This document shows positions 1-11,660 of a stretch of DNA of 64,000 nt, piece after piece. Every line of letters starts with the position of its first letter. The first letter of the stretch is position 1. The notes under the pieces were generated by a model. It made no database searches and had not been told where the DNA came from. It saw only the letters and a program-made list of their open reading frames with translations. Both the position numbers and the translations under genes were made by a program. The DNA is from Methanosarcina barkeri MS (lineage in GTDB: Archaea > Halobacteriota > Methanosarcinia > Methanosarcinales > Methanosarcinaceae): contig NZ_CP009528.1 in assembly GCF_000970025.1 (NCBI RefSeq), positions 3,087,168 through 3,151,167 of the forward strand, written 5' to 3'.

Positions 1-649
1 GCCAGGTTGAAGCAATCCAGGCGAAAAGTCTACTTTCTCCATGAAGAGCTATGTCTTTTGAGATCAATTCCAAACGCTTAATTAAAAAACCTGCATCTTT
101 GAGCCATTTACCGTATTCTTCAGGTCCGTAAAAGCCATATGGAAATACAAAATCCCTGAAATAAGAACTCCATTTTTCGTTTTCAAGCATATAATCAAGA
201 GTTTTGAGAATCTCTGCAGCGTTTCCTTTCCCACCAAGCTGGGCCAGGAATACTCCACCGGGTTTGAGGCTTTTCAAAAAACCCTTCAGAGCAGCTTCAG
301 GAACCTTTATCCAGTGAAGAACAGCATTGGAAAAGACAATATCGAACTCAGAGTCAAAAGTAAGTTCACTTGCATTTGCTTGCATAAAAGCAAGGTTTGG
401 AAACTTCTCTTGAGAATAATGATTCCTGGCAAAAGTAATCATCTCTTCAGAGAGATCGATTCCTAGAACAGAGCCTTCAGGTAGGTTTTTTGCAACTTCA
501 GCACTAAGTTTTCCGTCCCCGCAGCCAACGTCCAGAAACCTTTCATTTCCTTTCAAATTCAGCTTTGCAAGAAGTTCAAACCCCCAGTTTTTCTGAGCTG
601 AGGAATTCGAAGAATAAAGTTTTGGATCCCAGGAATACATAAAAACCAT
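1..649 (-). CDS. Class I SAM-dependent methyltransferase, trans-aconitate methyltransferase-like (3' end outside window)
   Basis: The reverse strand reads open from an ATG at 649 (or the in-frame ATG at 640, giving MYSWDPKLY) to the left edge, so the C-terminus is missing. The N-terminal YSWDPKLY resembles the start of trans-aconitate 2-methyltransferases. Motif I is FLDVGCGDGKL (about residues 38-48), followed by an acidic loop GIDLSEEMI, then FDIVFSNAVLHWI (motif IV region) and LKPGGVF (motif V region), the usual order of a class I Rossmann methyltransferase. The substrate cannot be told from sequence; the tam-like family methylates small carboxylic acids, but many archaeal members are uncharacterised. 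No clear ribosome-binding site precedes either ATG. It is transcribed away from the tandem repeat at 696-760. Confidence 0.85.
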   Translation of the reverse strand, partial: MVFMYSWDPKLYSSNSSAQKNWGFELLAKLNLKGNERFLDVGCGDGKLSAEVAKNLPEGSVLGIDLSEEMITFARNHYSQEKFPNLAFMQANASELTFDSEFDIVFSNAVLHWIKVPEAALKGFLKSLKPGGVFLAQLGGKGNAAEILKTLDYMLENEKWSSYFRDFVFPYGFYGPEEYGKWLKDAGFLIKRLELISKDIALHGESRLFAWIASTW

Positions 650-997
650 TTGTATTTTATCTAGATATTTAACAGTTCCGGCTTCATCAGGTGTCAGGTA
701 GTTTCGAGGTATTAGGTAGTTTCGAGGTATTAGGTAGTTTCGAGGTATCAGGTAGTTTCGTAGTGAACATTAGAAAATTCTATATGAAAAATACTATAAC
801 AAAGCATGCTTGAGGTTTTAACTTTCGTGAATATAACTAGACTCCAAAAATAGCGGAACCTTGCCTCTATTTCTTCGTGCCATTTGGACATGGACTGCCA
901 GAAGACGGAAAAAACAGAGTGATCATTATCGTGTAGACTATTGTGTAGACTAAAATATCCAGTATTTGCGTTAATTCAAAAACAGTTAAACGTTTAC
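650..997. other. Intergenic, no gene recognised
   Basis: Holds the 18-bp tandem repeat at 696-760. The remainder is AT-rich and has stop codons in all frames; no RNA gene or protein remnant was recognised. Confidence 0.5.
696..760. repeat. Tandem repeat, 18-bp unit, 3.6 copies
   Basis: Unit aggtagtttcgaggtatt at 696-713, 714-731 and 732-749 (last base changed), with a partial fourth copy at 750-760. It lies upstream of the methyltransferase start. Confidence 0.95.
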
Positions 998-1252
998 TCA
1001 ACTGCGAAATTTATGAGAAACAGAATATATACCATACAGAACACTTATAACAAAAAAGACACCTGCAACAATTAGAAACCCACAAAAGCCAAAAACGGCA
1101 TAGAATGCTCCAAAAATGATATAAAAGATTCCAGAAAGAATAATAAGAGCTAACCAGTATGAATAGTACTTATTATCCATAATAGTAATTAGGCAAACAG
1201 TAATAAGTAATTTGCCATGTTTGGAAAGAAGAGCGTTCGCAAGAACTTTCAA
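998..1252 (-). CDS. Small hydrophobic membrane protein, hypothetical
   Basis: An 84-codon frame with a TTG start at 1252, or 60 codons from the ATG at 1180 (MDNKYYSYW). It is strongly hydrophobic, with two to three potential membrane segments: LLITVCLITI, WLALIILSGIFYIIFGAFYA and FLIVAGVFFVISVLY. No domain is recognised. No convincing ribosome-binding site is seen before either start, so the gene is only plausible. It ends in a basic tail (SHKFRS), as small archaeal membrane proteins often do. It could be a chance AT-rich frame. Confidence 0.4.
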   Translation of the reverse strand: MKVLANALLSKHGKLLITVCLITIMDNKYYSYWLALIILSGIFYIIFGAFYAVFGFCGFLIVAGVFFVISVLYGIYSVSHKFRS

Positions 1253-1283
1253 ATTAGACCACTACCGCTTTGCGCCCTTTTAC

Positions 1284-1322
1284 AATCAAATTTGTGCTGG
1301 CGTACCCCGCAGCAAGCTATAT
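1284..1322. repeat. Dispersed GCTGGC..CCCCGC.GCAAGC repeat, copy 1
   Basis: Degenerate copy of a short sequence also found at 15370-15420 and 38523-38575. The shared core is atcaaa, about 4-5 bases, gctggc, 2-4 bases, cccgc, one base, gcaagc. The hairpin present in copy 2 is lost here. Confidence 0.6.
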
Positions 1323-1739
1323 GGATATTCGGCTAAAAAGCATAAATCACATATAGGAAATAAATAAAAATATGCAATTGTACTCTTTTCCGTGAAAGAG
1401 GAGCAATTTTATGCAGTACTATGTGAAGAACAGTTCCTTTATAATCAAAAGAGATTTTGAAGCCGTGAGCACGGGTTTAAACGGCGACCGTGCACGAGTA
1501 AAGTACCTATTCAACAAACAGGTGCCAAGAACGTTTAATTCCCTGACCCTCGTGAGTTCTTAAAAGAAGAAACACTGAAACTGGGCCTTGAAGAAACTCA
1601 CTTCGTTCTCCTTACGGCTGTAAAAATGGAATATATTCAGGTAATAGAAAATGACTGCCTGACAGCTTTCATAACCGCTGGCTTGAGCAACGGCTCAGAA
1701 TTCAGGGCAAAAGTCGGAACCATAAATATAATTCTAGTC

Positions 1740-2237
1740 CATGCGTCTTCGGTTAAGTGAGGAATCATGATAAATTGCGTCAATTTCCCAACATTTATTG
1801 AATAGTTTACCTTAATATTTACCGACTATAACTTAATATTTATGGATGCACAATCTGTGTCTCAAGAGTGAAACATGGGTCATACCCTGATCTTTTTAAA
1901 TCATTGTGAGTATAAGCATATGGGGATACTTATGGAAGAAAGAGTAAATGTTTTTGAAACTGCCGGGGAAAACTGCTGCGTTGCTGCCTGTGGTCAGAAA
2001 GTTTATGATATTATTACGGCTGCACTCTGTGAAAATAAGAAAATCGAGCTATCTTTTGCAGAAGTGAGTGAGCTTACACCTGCCTTTTTGAATTCGGCAA
2101 TAGGACAGCTTTACGGCTATAAGTTAGAAGCTGGAACAGGGCATCGATTTCATGTTAATAGGCCAAAATTTAAGGCCGGTTTCTAATGCAAAATCGATAG
2201 CTTTCAGGCAAGAAAATTCCTTAACCGATGACCAATG
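1740..2237. mobile_element. 498-bp non-autonomous inverted-repeat element inserted in cbiZ, 10-bp target duplication
   Basis: The left end starts CATGCGTCTTCGGTTAAG. The right end, read on the other strand, starts CATTGGTCATCGGTTAAG, a match at 15 of 18 positions. The ten bases aattctagtc are present just outside both ends (1730-1739 and 2238-2247), and removing the element plus one copy restores the cbiZ frame. No transposase is encoded; the interior carries a STAS-like gene fragment (1920-2186). A shorter relative lies at 8305-8493 and a left-end remnant at 25787-25865. Confidence 0.9.
1920..2186 (+). CDS. STAS-like (DUF4325-type) protein fragment carried by the inverted-repeat element
   Basis: Frame of 89 codons from ATG 1920 (a further in-frame ATG lies upstream at 1875 and another at 1932). 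VFETAGENCCVAACGQKVYD, a stretch of small helices and KIELSFAEVSELTPAFLN resemble the STAS-like DUF4325 fold, in which a strand-turn-helix unit is often found next to histidine-kinase or nucleotide-binding partners. After AIGQLYG the similarity ends. The last 22 codons (YKLEAGTGHRF onward) are the right end of the mobile element itself, because the same bases occur in the copy at 8305-8493. The gene therefore looks truncated and fused to element sequence. Whether a functional protein is made is doubtful. It lies wholly inside the insertion and has no neighbour of matching function. Confidence 0.5.
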   Translation: MGILMEERVNVFETAGENCCVAACGQKVYDIITAALCENKKIELSFAEVSELTPAFLNSAIGQLYGYKLEAGTGHRFHVNRPKFKAGF

Positions 2238-2644
2238 AATTCTAGTCTCAAAAGCAAGACTATCTGAGAAAGCTCTTCTCGGAGCGATAATCACAGCCAC
2301 AGAAGCAAAAGGGCTCGCACTGCTTGAGAAAGGTTACACTTTCCTGGGTACGAACACGGATGCTATAATTGTTGCTTATGAAATGGACTCAAAACCTGGC
2401 CCGGAAAATAAGGAAAGACAGAAAATTCCTTACGCAGGTTCAAGCACGTATTTTGGGAAAAAGATTACTGAAGCCGTGATAAAATGAGTAAAAGCAAGGC
2501 TTGAGCTACGGGGAGAATGAATCTGAAAGAAATACGTAGAGATAAAGCAAAAAACCTCTTCCCAATTACTTTTTTAAATTAGCTATAAAGAAAGTAGATA
2601 AAACAATTTAAAAAATATTCAGGGCAACATGCAACCATTACATA

Positions 2645-2715
2645 AAGTCAGTATTAGAAAAACGAGATAAAATCATTATGAAAAGTGGTTCAAAAATAGA
2701 TTATGGAAAGTAAAG
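2645..2715 (-). terminator. Probable T-rich termination region of the rRNA operon
   Basis: Read on the minus strand, the DNA just after 5S rRNA has several T runs (ctatttttg, ccacttttc, cgtttttc), as expected for archaeal factor-poor termination. No strong hairpin is seen. Position inferred. Confidence 0.35.
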
Positions 2716-2723
2716 TTTTATAA

Positions 2724-2854
2724 GGTGAGTATGGCAGCGATCCAGAGTTCCCGAAGGCTCGCACACTTCAGTACAGTAAGGAACGCGGGCAGGCTTATCT
2801 ACTGTGTTCGGGATGGGTACAGGAGTTACACTGCCGCTGTGGCCGCCAAACTCG
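2724..2854 (-). rRNA. rrf: 5S ribosomal RNA
   Basis: On the minus strand the sequence runs GAGTTTGGCGGCCACAGC, then the conserved CCCATCCCGAACAC, and closes with GCTGCCATACTCACC. The first and last dozen bases pair as helix I. Length about 130 nt, normal for Methanosarcina. It is the last gene of the operon, about 65 nt after 23S. End positions are set from the helix and are accurate to a few bases. Confidence 0.93.
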
Positions 2855-2877
2855 ACCTATAAATGGGATTGTGAAAA

Positions 2878-2917
2878 GAAGTCATGTACAGTGCTGCATA
2901 CTGAATTTCGCCTGGAC
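2878..2917 (-). other. 23S processing stem, 3' arm
   Basis: On the plus strand 2878-2927 is nearly the same as the reverse complement of 5829-5877 (gaagtcatgta, agtgctg, atactg, tctggacc/cctggacc, ttagg). The two flanks of 23S can therefore pair in the precursor, the usual bulge-helix-bulge substrate of archaeal splicing endonuclease. This arm also includes the last bases of helix 1 of the mature RNA. Confidence 0.75.
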
Positions 2918-5836
<2,919 letters not shown>

Positions 5837-5877
5837 GTCCAGAAAGCGTCCAGTATACAGCACTTATACATGACTTC
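5837..5877 (-). other. 23S processing stem, 5' arm
   Basis: Pairs with 2878-2917 in the primary transcript (see that entry). It lies between tRNA-Ala and mature 23S, so folding of this stem separates 23S from the 16S-tRNA part. Confidence 0.75.
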
Positions 5878-5944
5878 ATGTACCTGCGTGTCAACACAGG
5901 CAATCCGTCCTTCCCCGAAAAGTTACTTTCCGGGTGCATAAAAA

Positions 5945-6017
5945 TGGACTTGCTGGGATTCGAACCCAGGGCCTCTGCCTTGCAAAGGCAGCGATCTTCC
6001 ATCTGATCTACAAGCCC
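5945..6017 (-). tRNA. tRNA-Ala (anticodon TGC) in the 16S-23S spacer
   Basis: Minus strand reads GGGCTTGTAGATCAGATGG, then an anticodon arm with CTTTGCAAG (anticodon TGC), then GGGTTCGAATCCC in the T arm, ending CAAGTCCA. The acceptor stem GGGCTTG/CAAGTCC pairs over seven positions with one G-U. Length 73 nt, with no intron and no encoded CCA. Its place between 16S and 23S is the standard euryarchaeal arrangement. Confidence 0.97.
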
Positions 6018-6053
6018 TAGAGAGACTAGAGATCCACAGCGGATCTCCGGGGT

Positions 6054-6098
6054 GAGGATTTTGTTCGGTTTATCGGCATCTGGGTGGTGAGTTTTTTT
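6054..6098 (-). other. 16S processing stem, 3' arm
   Basis: The plus-strand sequence gaggattttgt, ttcggttta, tctgggtggtgag, ttttt at 6054-6098 is almost the same as the reverse complement of 7681-7726. The flanks of 16S can thus form a stem of roughly 40 pairs with small bulges, typical of archaeal pre-16S excision. Confidence 0.75.
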
Positions 6099-6102
6099 GC
6101 TT

Positions 6103-7580
<1,478 letters not shown>

Positions 7581-7680
7581 TGTTAATGTATCGCACACTT
7601 TAAAATTAAAGGTCTTGGTCGCAGAAACTTGCACTAACAACTATCAATTCAGTTATTTTCGTTTCGCGATGATATGTTAT

Positions 7681-7726
7681 GAAAAACTCTCACCGCCCAG
7701 AATTAACCGAACCGACAAAATCCTCG
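7681..7726 (-). other. 16S processing stem, 5' arm
   Basis: Leader segment that pairs with 6054-6098 (shared gaggattttgt, ttcggtt, tctggg, ggtgag, gttttt in the plus-sense reading). It lies about 100 nt before mature 16S. Confidence 0.75.
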
Positions 7727-7796
7727 TCAGACAGGAAAAAACTCCTGACTCCATTAAAAGATGAAAGAGATTTGTGATTTTTTACCTACGCAATCA

Positions 7797-7842
7797 GTTT
7801 GCGCAGGGACATATACAAGGTATTTCTTGTATATAAAGCTTT
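7797..7842 (-). promoter_or_regulatory. rRNA promoter P1 (proximal) with palindrome at the start site
   Basis: Minus strand: TATA box within gctttatata (plus 7830-7839), 24-30 nt before a near-palindrome cgcaa-tcagt-ttgcg (plus 7789-7803). The whole module of TATA box, aag(g)tat spacer and palindrome repeats at P2 and P3. Strength and start site are inferred from spacing. Confidence 0.75.
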
Positions 7843-7857
7843 GTGTTATTTACCTCG

Positions 7858-7912
7858 ACACAATCACATTGTGAGAGGGATGTATACAAGGTATTTCTCA
7901 TATATAAAGCTT
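7858..7912 (-). promoter_or_regulatory. rRNA promoter P2 (middle) with palindrome
   Basis: TATA box at plus 7901-7910 (tatataaagc). The palindrome cacaat-cac-attgtg lies at 7859-7873. Spacing is the same as at P1, 71 bp further upstream of the rRNA. Confidence 0.75.
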
Positions 7913-8019
7913 TTCCATCAGGCGATTTTTCACCATTAGATCCAAAACAAAAAGAGAAGTTTGCTTGAATCTATAGAGACACTGCCATTTACATGGAAAG
8001 GGATCATAAGAGAGTCGAA

Positions 8020-8079
8020 TGCTCACAATTTTACTTATTGTGAGGGATACATACAAGGAAATTCTTGTATATAAAGCTT
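8020..8079 (-). promoter_or_regulatory. rRNA promoter P3 (distal) with palindrome
   Basis: TATA box at plus 8068-8077 (tatataaagc). The palindrome cacaa, 9 bases, ttgtg lies at 8024-8042. Third copy of the module, 167 bp beyond P2. Confidence 0.7.
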
Positions 8080-8304
8080 TTGTTTGATTTATTTTTTACC
8101 ATAGATTTTATCTCAAAAATAAATTTTTGCAAAATCTATAGATATAATAATTACTGATCCTCTCAGATCAGAGGATCTTCTAAGGGCATTACTAACATAT
8201 AAATCTTTCGGGAAAATCTTTTTAGACAACCTAAACTAAAAGGCTGATAAATATACCTTTTCCAAAAGAGATTAAGTTAAGAAAGAAACAAGATAAAATA
8301 TATT

Positions 8305-8493
8305 CATACGTCTTTGGTTAAGTGAAGAATCGTGATAAATTGCACCAATTTCCTCACATTTACCAAATAGGTCAATAAGTTATAAGCTGGAATACGGTAT
8401 CGATTTCATGTAAATGGACCAAAATTTAAGGCCGGCTTCTAATGCAAAATCAATAGCTTTCAGGCAAGAAAATTCCTTAACCGATGACCAATG
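8305..8493. mobile_element. 189-bp miniature inverted-repeat element, deletion relative of the cbiZ insertion
   Basis: Left end CATACGTCTTTGGTTAAG; right end on the other strand CATTGGTCATCGGTTAAG, identical to that of 1740-2237. Ten bases aaaatatatt flank it on both sides (8295-8304 and 8494-8503). About 65 bp of left end joins directly to about 120 bp of right end, lacking the STAS-like cargo. It lies upstream of the distal rRNA promoter. Confidence 0.9.
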
Positions 8494-9027
8494 AAAATAT
8501 ATTTATTATTAGAGTATAGGATTTTATTTTTAAATTTAGCGAATAATTTTCATTATAAAATGTTTTCTGGCAATTAACTGAACCTGCTGAAAAATAAGAG
8601 CCGCATACTGTTATAAAAATATTATGAACATTAATAATTGTATAGTTTTTAAACTGTATCTGAGTTAAGAAAATTAGTAAAAACTGAACATTAAGAATAA
8701 AAGGTTACTCAATAAAGAAAATAATAGTTTGAAGTTCAGCATTAGAAACTAAAACTTGCTCAGTGAGTTTTATATATATAGGATTCCAATTAAATAAAGG
8801 GGAGCTAGGAGTCCCTTTAAGGAATTGGGAAGAATTTTGGGTTTTTATACCTGTTTGGGCCTCATTTAGCTATCTCTGTGAAAAAATAGAGAAAGTTGAG
8901 TGACAAAATAGATTAAAAATAAAATCAAGATAGATCTCAGGAAAGTGTTGATTTTTAACCCGGTTTTTACCCCTGTAAACAATCAAGGATTATTTGCTCC
9001 TCAAATGCCAAAATGGAGGTTAGACAT
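8494..9027. other. Intergenic region and mtaCB leader
   Basis: No gene seen in 8494-8760. It contains the mtaC promoter (8768-8780). The segment 8800-9027 should be the transcribed leader of mtaCB. Confidence 0.6.
8768..8780 (+). promoter_or_regulatory. Probable TATA box of mtaCB; long untranslated leader follows
   Basis: tttatatatata is the best archaeal TATA match upstream of mtaC. A start about 25 nt later would fall near 8800 (aaaggggagctagg), giving a leader of about 225 nt. Long 5' leaders are known for methanol methyltransferase operons of Methanosarcina acetivorans; here the leader is inferred. Confidence 0.55.
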
Positions 9028-9795
9028 TTGATAGATATAGATCCCAGTGGTATCCTGGTTCGTTACAATGTAAAAATGGAAAAAGAAATGACACCGGAAG
9101 AGGCTGCAGAAGAACTTTACCCAAAGGATTCAATAATTTATCCGATTGCAAAGGCCATCTTTGAAGGCGAAGAGGACGACGTTGTTGAAGGGTTGGAAAA
9201 GGCTATTAGCTCTGGAAAGGACCCAATCTCTCTTATCGATGACGCTCTGATGGTTGGAATGGGAGTGGTCACCAAACTTTATGACGAAGGAATAATTTTC
9301 CTGCCAAACGTTATGATGTCTGCTGATGCCATGCTGGAGGGCATTGAATACGTTAAGCAAAAAGCAGGAAGAGCACCTGTGGTTAAAGGTAAAGTCGTTT
9401 GCCACGTTGCAGAAGGCGACGTCCACGATATAGGAAAGAACATCGTAGCTGCATTGCTCAGAGCTAACGGATATGATGTAGTGGATCTTGGAAGAGATGT
9501 CCCTGTAGATGAGGTAATAGCGGCTGTCGAGAAAGAAAATCCTCTCATGCTTACAGGTACTGCCCTGATGACCACAACCATGTACGCATTTAAAGAAGTT
9601 AATGACAAGCTTCTGGAGAAAGGCTACAAGATTCCGTTCGCCTGTGGCGGCGGTGCTGTGAACCAGGACTTCGTATCCCAGTATGAACTAGGAGTATATG
9701 GCGAAGAAGCAGCCGATGCTCCTAAGATAGCAGATTTCATCAGGGAACACGGAGGCAACATTGTGAAACTGAGGGAGAAATTCCATAAACACTGA
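9028..9795 (+). CDS. mtaC: Methanol-specific corrinoid protein MtaC
   Basis: MtaC carries the methyl group from methanol on its cobalt: MtaB methylates it and MtaA demethylates it to form methyl-coenzyme M in the cytoplasm. The N-terminal helical cap (about residues 10-90, MTPEEAAEELYPKD) is followed by the B12-binding Rossmann domain. This has the base-off/His-on motif EGDVHDIGKNI, whose His133 (codon at 9424) ligates cobalt, then LTGTALMTTTMYAF and ACGGGAVNQDF. I choose the TTG at 9028 over the ATG at 9013, because the ATG overlaps a perfect GGAGGT (9015-9020) that sits 7 nt before the TTG. The TTG start gives 255 residues, with the ligand His placed as expected relative to the roughly 258-residue family members. 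mtaB follows after 12 nt. Confidence 0.95.
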   Translation: MIDIDPSGILVRYNVKMEKEMTPEEAAEELYPKDSIIYPIAKAIFEGEEDDVVEGLEKAISSGKDPISLIDDALMVGMGVVTKLYDEGIIFLPNVMMSADAMLEGIEYVKQKAGRAPVVKGKVVCHVAEGDVHDIGKNIVAALLRANGYDVVDLGRDVPVDEVIAAVEKENPLMLTGTALMTTTMYAFKEVNDKLLEKGYKIPFACGGGAVNQDFVSQYELGVYGEEAADAPKIADFIREHGGNIVKLREKFHKH

Positions 9796-9807
9796 GGAGA
9801 TGGAGTA

Positions 9808-11193
9808 ATGGCAGTAACAAGATGTACTAAAATGGCTTATGCAAGCGCAGATGACATGGTTTTCGGAAAAGCTGTCACGCCAGTTAAAACCGGACTGGAA
9901 CTTGAAATCGGTGCCGGTTACACAACTCCCGAAGTAAACTATGCCCCAAGACCTGAAGCCGGAGCATCCAAAGAAAAGCTCATAAAGGAATACGAAAGGA
10001 TAACCACCGACATTATGGCAAGGATGGTTCAAATCGGAGCTCCTGCTGTTGTACTTGAAACTGAACACGTTCAGCAGATGTCCAATCACCCGGATTGGGG
10101 AGCTGCCGTTGCGCATGCCCAGAAAACTATCATGGAAGATTACCATGATGAATACGGCATAAAGTGCGCACTCCGCCACACCATTGGTGACATCCGTGAG
10201 ACCAGAGACTTCCTCGCACTTAGAGGAGACAAGTACAGCGTCTTTATGGAGGCCTTCGAGCAGTGTGCCCAGAATGGGGCTGACATGCTTGCAGTTGAGT
10301 CAATGGGTGGAAAAGAAGTATTCGACTATGCAATCCTCAGGAACGACATGGCAGGCGTACTTTACGGAATAGGTGTTCTCGGTAGCATAGATATGGAAAT
10401 GATCTGGCAAGACATTGCATCAGTTGCAAAAAAGAACAATGTAATAGCATCAGGTGACACAGACTGTGCCCAAGCAAACACCGCGATGTTCATTGCAGGC
10501 GGGCTGCTGGACAAGAACCTCGCTCACACACTTGCAATCATTGCAAGGACTATTTCTGCCGCAAGATCACTTGTTGCTTACGAGGCCGGTGCAGCCGGCC
10601 CTGGAAAGGACTGTGGCTACGAGAATACCATTGTAAAATCCATTGCAGGTGTCCCGATAGCTCAGGAAGGTAAGACTTCGACCTGTGCTCACTCCGACCT
10701 GATGGGGAACATTGTCATGCAGTGCTGTGACCTCTGGTCCAATGAATCTGTTGAGTATCACGGTGAATTCGGTGGTACCACAGTTCAGTGTTGGGGAGAG
10801 ACCTTAGCTTATGACTGTGCTCTAATGAATGTTGCTCTTGATTCGGGTAATGAAAAAATACTTAGGGACATGTTCGTAGCTTCCGATATATACAGAGACG
10901 CACAGGGCTATGTACTCGCATACCCGAATGCCTACAGAGTAGGACAGGCAATTGCAACAGACGGAAATGATATTTACCTCCGTGCCAAGAACGCTGCTAT
11001 CGAATGCATCAACATTGTAGAAGAAGGAGCAAAGGGCAAACTTGAGCTCTCCAGATTCGAAGCTAAAGCCCTTGCAGATGCAAAAGCAGCTTTCGAGGCC
11101 CTTACCGACGACAAAGAAAAGTTCATGAGTGACTGCCTTACAAAGTATAAACAGGAAGTCAAAGTCTTCAAGCCAGAGAACTACGACCTCTAA
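9808..11193 (+). CDS. mtaB: Methanol:corrinoid methyltransferase MtaB
   Basis: Zinc enzyme that activates methanol and methylates the Co(I) corrinoid of MtaC. At 461 residues it has family length. The three zinc ligands known from the Methanosarcina barkeri enzyme are all present at the same numbers: Glu164 (AVESMGG), Cys220 (GDTDCAQAN) and Cys269 (GKDCGYENT). The fold is a TIM barrel without a separate domain. The start ATG has a good site (gaggagatggagta) and lies 12 nt after mtaC, so the two are one transcript. A T-rich stretch follows the stop. No lesion is seen, and the gene should be active. Confidence 0.97.
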   Translation: MAVTRCTKMAYASADDMVFGKAVTPVKTGLELEIGAGYTTPEVNYAPRPEAGASKEKLIKEYERITTDIMARMVQIGAPAVVLETEHVQQMSNHPDWGAAVAHAQKTIMEDYHDEYGIKCALRHTIGDIRETRDFLALRGDKYSVFMEAFEQCAQNGADMLAVESMGGKEVFDYAILRNDMAGVLYGIGVLGSIDMEMIWQDIASVAKKNNVIASGDTDCAQANTAMFIAGGLLDKNLAHTLAIIARTISAARSLVAYEAGAAGPGKDCGYENTIVKSIAGVPIAQEGKTSTCAHSDLMGNIVMQCCDLWSNESVEYHGEFGGTTVQCWGETLAYDCALMNVALDSGNEKILRDMFVASDIYRDAQGYVLAYPNAYRVGQAIATDGNDIYLRAKNAAIECINIVEEGAKGKLELSRFEAKALADAKAAFEALTDDKEKFMSDCLTKYKQEVKVFKPENYDL

Positions 11194-11196
11194 TCA

Positions 11197-11222
11197 AGGC
11201 AATTCTCTTTTTTCCTTTTTTA
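11197..11222 (+). terminator. T-rich terminator after mtaCB
   Basis: cttttttcctttttt begins about 10 nt after the mtaB stop, a typical archaeal oligo-T termination signal. Confidence 0.6.
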
Positions 11223-11660
11223 AATATAGAGTGTTCCGTTTTTAAAATCCCGAGTGTAGTTTTCTAATTTTCCGGATAAATTCATATAGAAATTTTTAGT
11301 ACTGACAGACTCATTTAGCACTGGATATTTTTCTGTTAAGCAGCAACAGTTGAGTGAAAACTATATAGTTATGATTGTAAAAATTAACACTTAATTTACT
11401 CAAGATCTACAATTACGTAGGACACGAAAAAACTGGTCAAAATAATTACAACGAGAATGTATAATCAGGAAATAGGCTGCTTGAGAGAAAGAAGCGAATA
11501 AGATCCCGTTCTCTCAAGATAAGATACGGATATTACAGACAGCATGTTAAAAAATTGAAAATGACAATAAAAAATATTAATAAAAATTAGTAAAAAATTA
11601 GTAAAAAAAACAATAGAGAAATTAGTGAGAAATTAGTTAAATTCTTTATTCTGTGGTTTT
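11223..11660. other. Intergenic between convergent mtaB and mtaA
   Basis: About 440 AT-rich bases with no recognised gene. Near 11570-11640 there is a loose repeat of aaattagtaaaaaa-like words that may serve as termination for mtaA on the minus strand. Confidence 0.45.

Larger units (their letters stand above)
1411..2520 (+). pseudogene. cbiZ: Adenosylcobinamide amidohydrolase CbiZ, broken by frameshift, insertion and nonsense codon
   Basis: CbiZ hydrolyses adenosylcobinamide to adenosylcobyric acid so that archaea can salvage cobinamide into cobamides. Translation starts at the ATG at 1411 behind gaaagagg. It reads MQYYVKNSSFIIKRDFEAVS, then loses frame near 1536-1543, and resumes one frame over as PDPREFLKEETLKLGL. 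It continues through ITAGLSNGSEFRAKVGTIN to IILV at 1739, where a 498-bp element (1740-2237) is inserted. After the duplicated target the same frame continues SKARLSEKALLGAIITATEAK and GTNTDAIIVAYE. An in-frame TGA at 2485-2487 precedes ten further codons ending at TGA 2518-2520. Joining across the insertion restores a continuous CbiZ-like sequence, so the identification is firm. Three separate lesions show the gene is dead. Methanol methyltransferases downstream need cobamide, so other salvage or synthesis genes must serve this cell. Confidence 0.85.
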
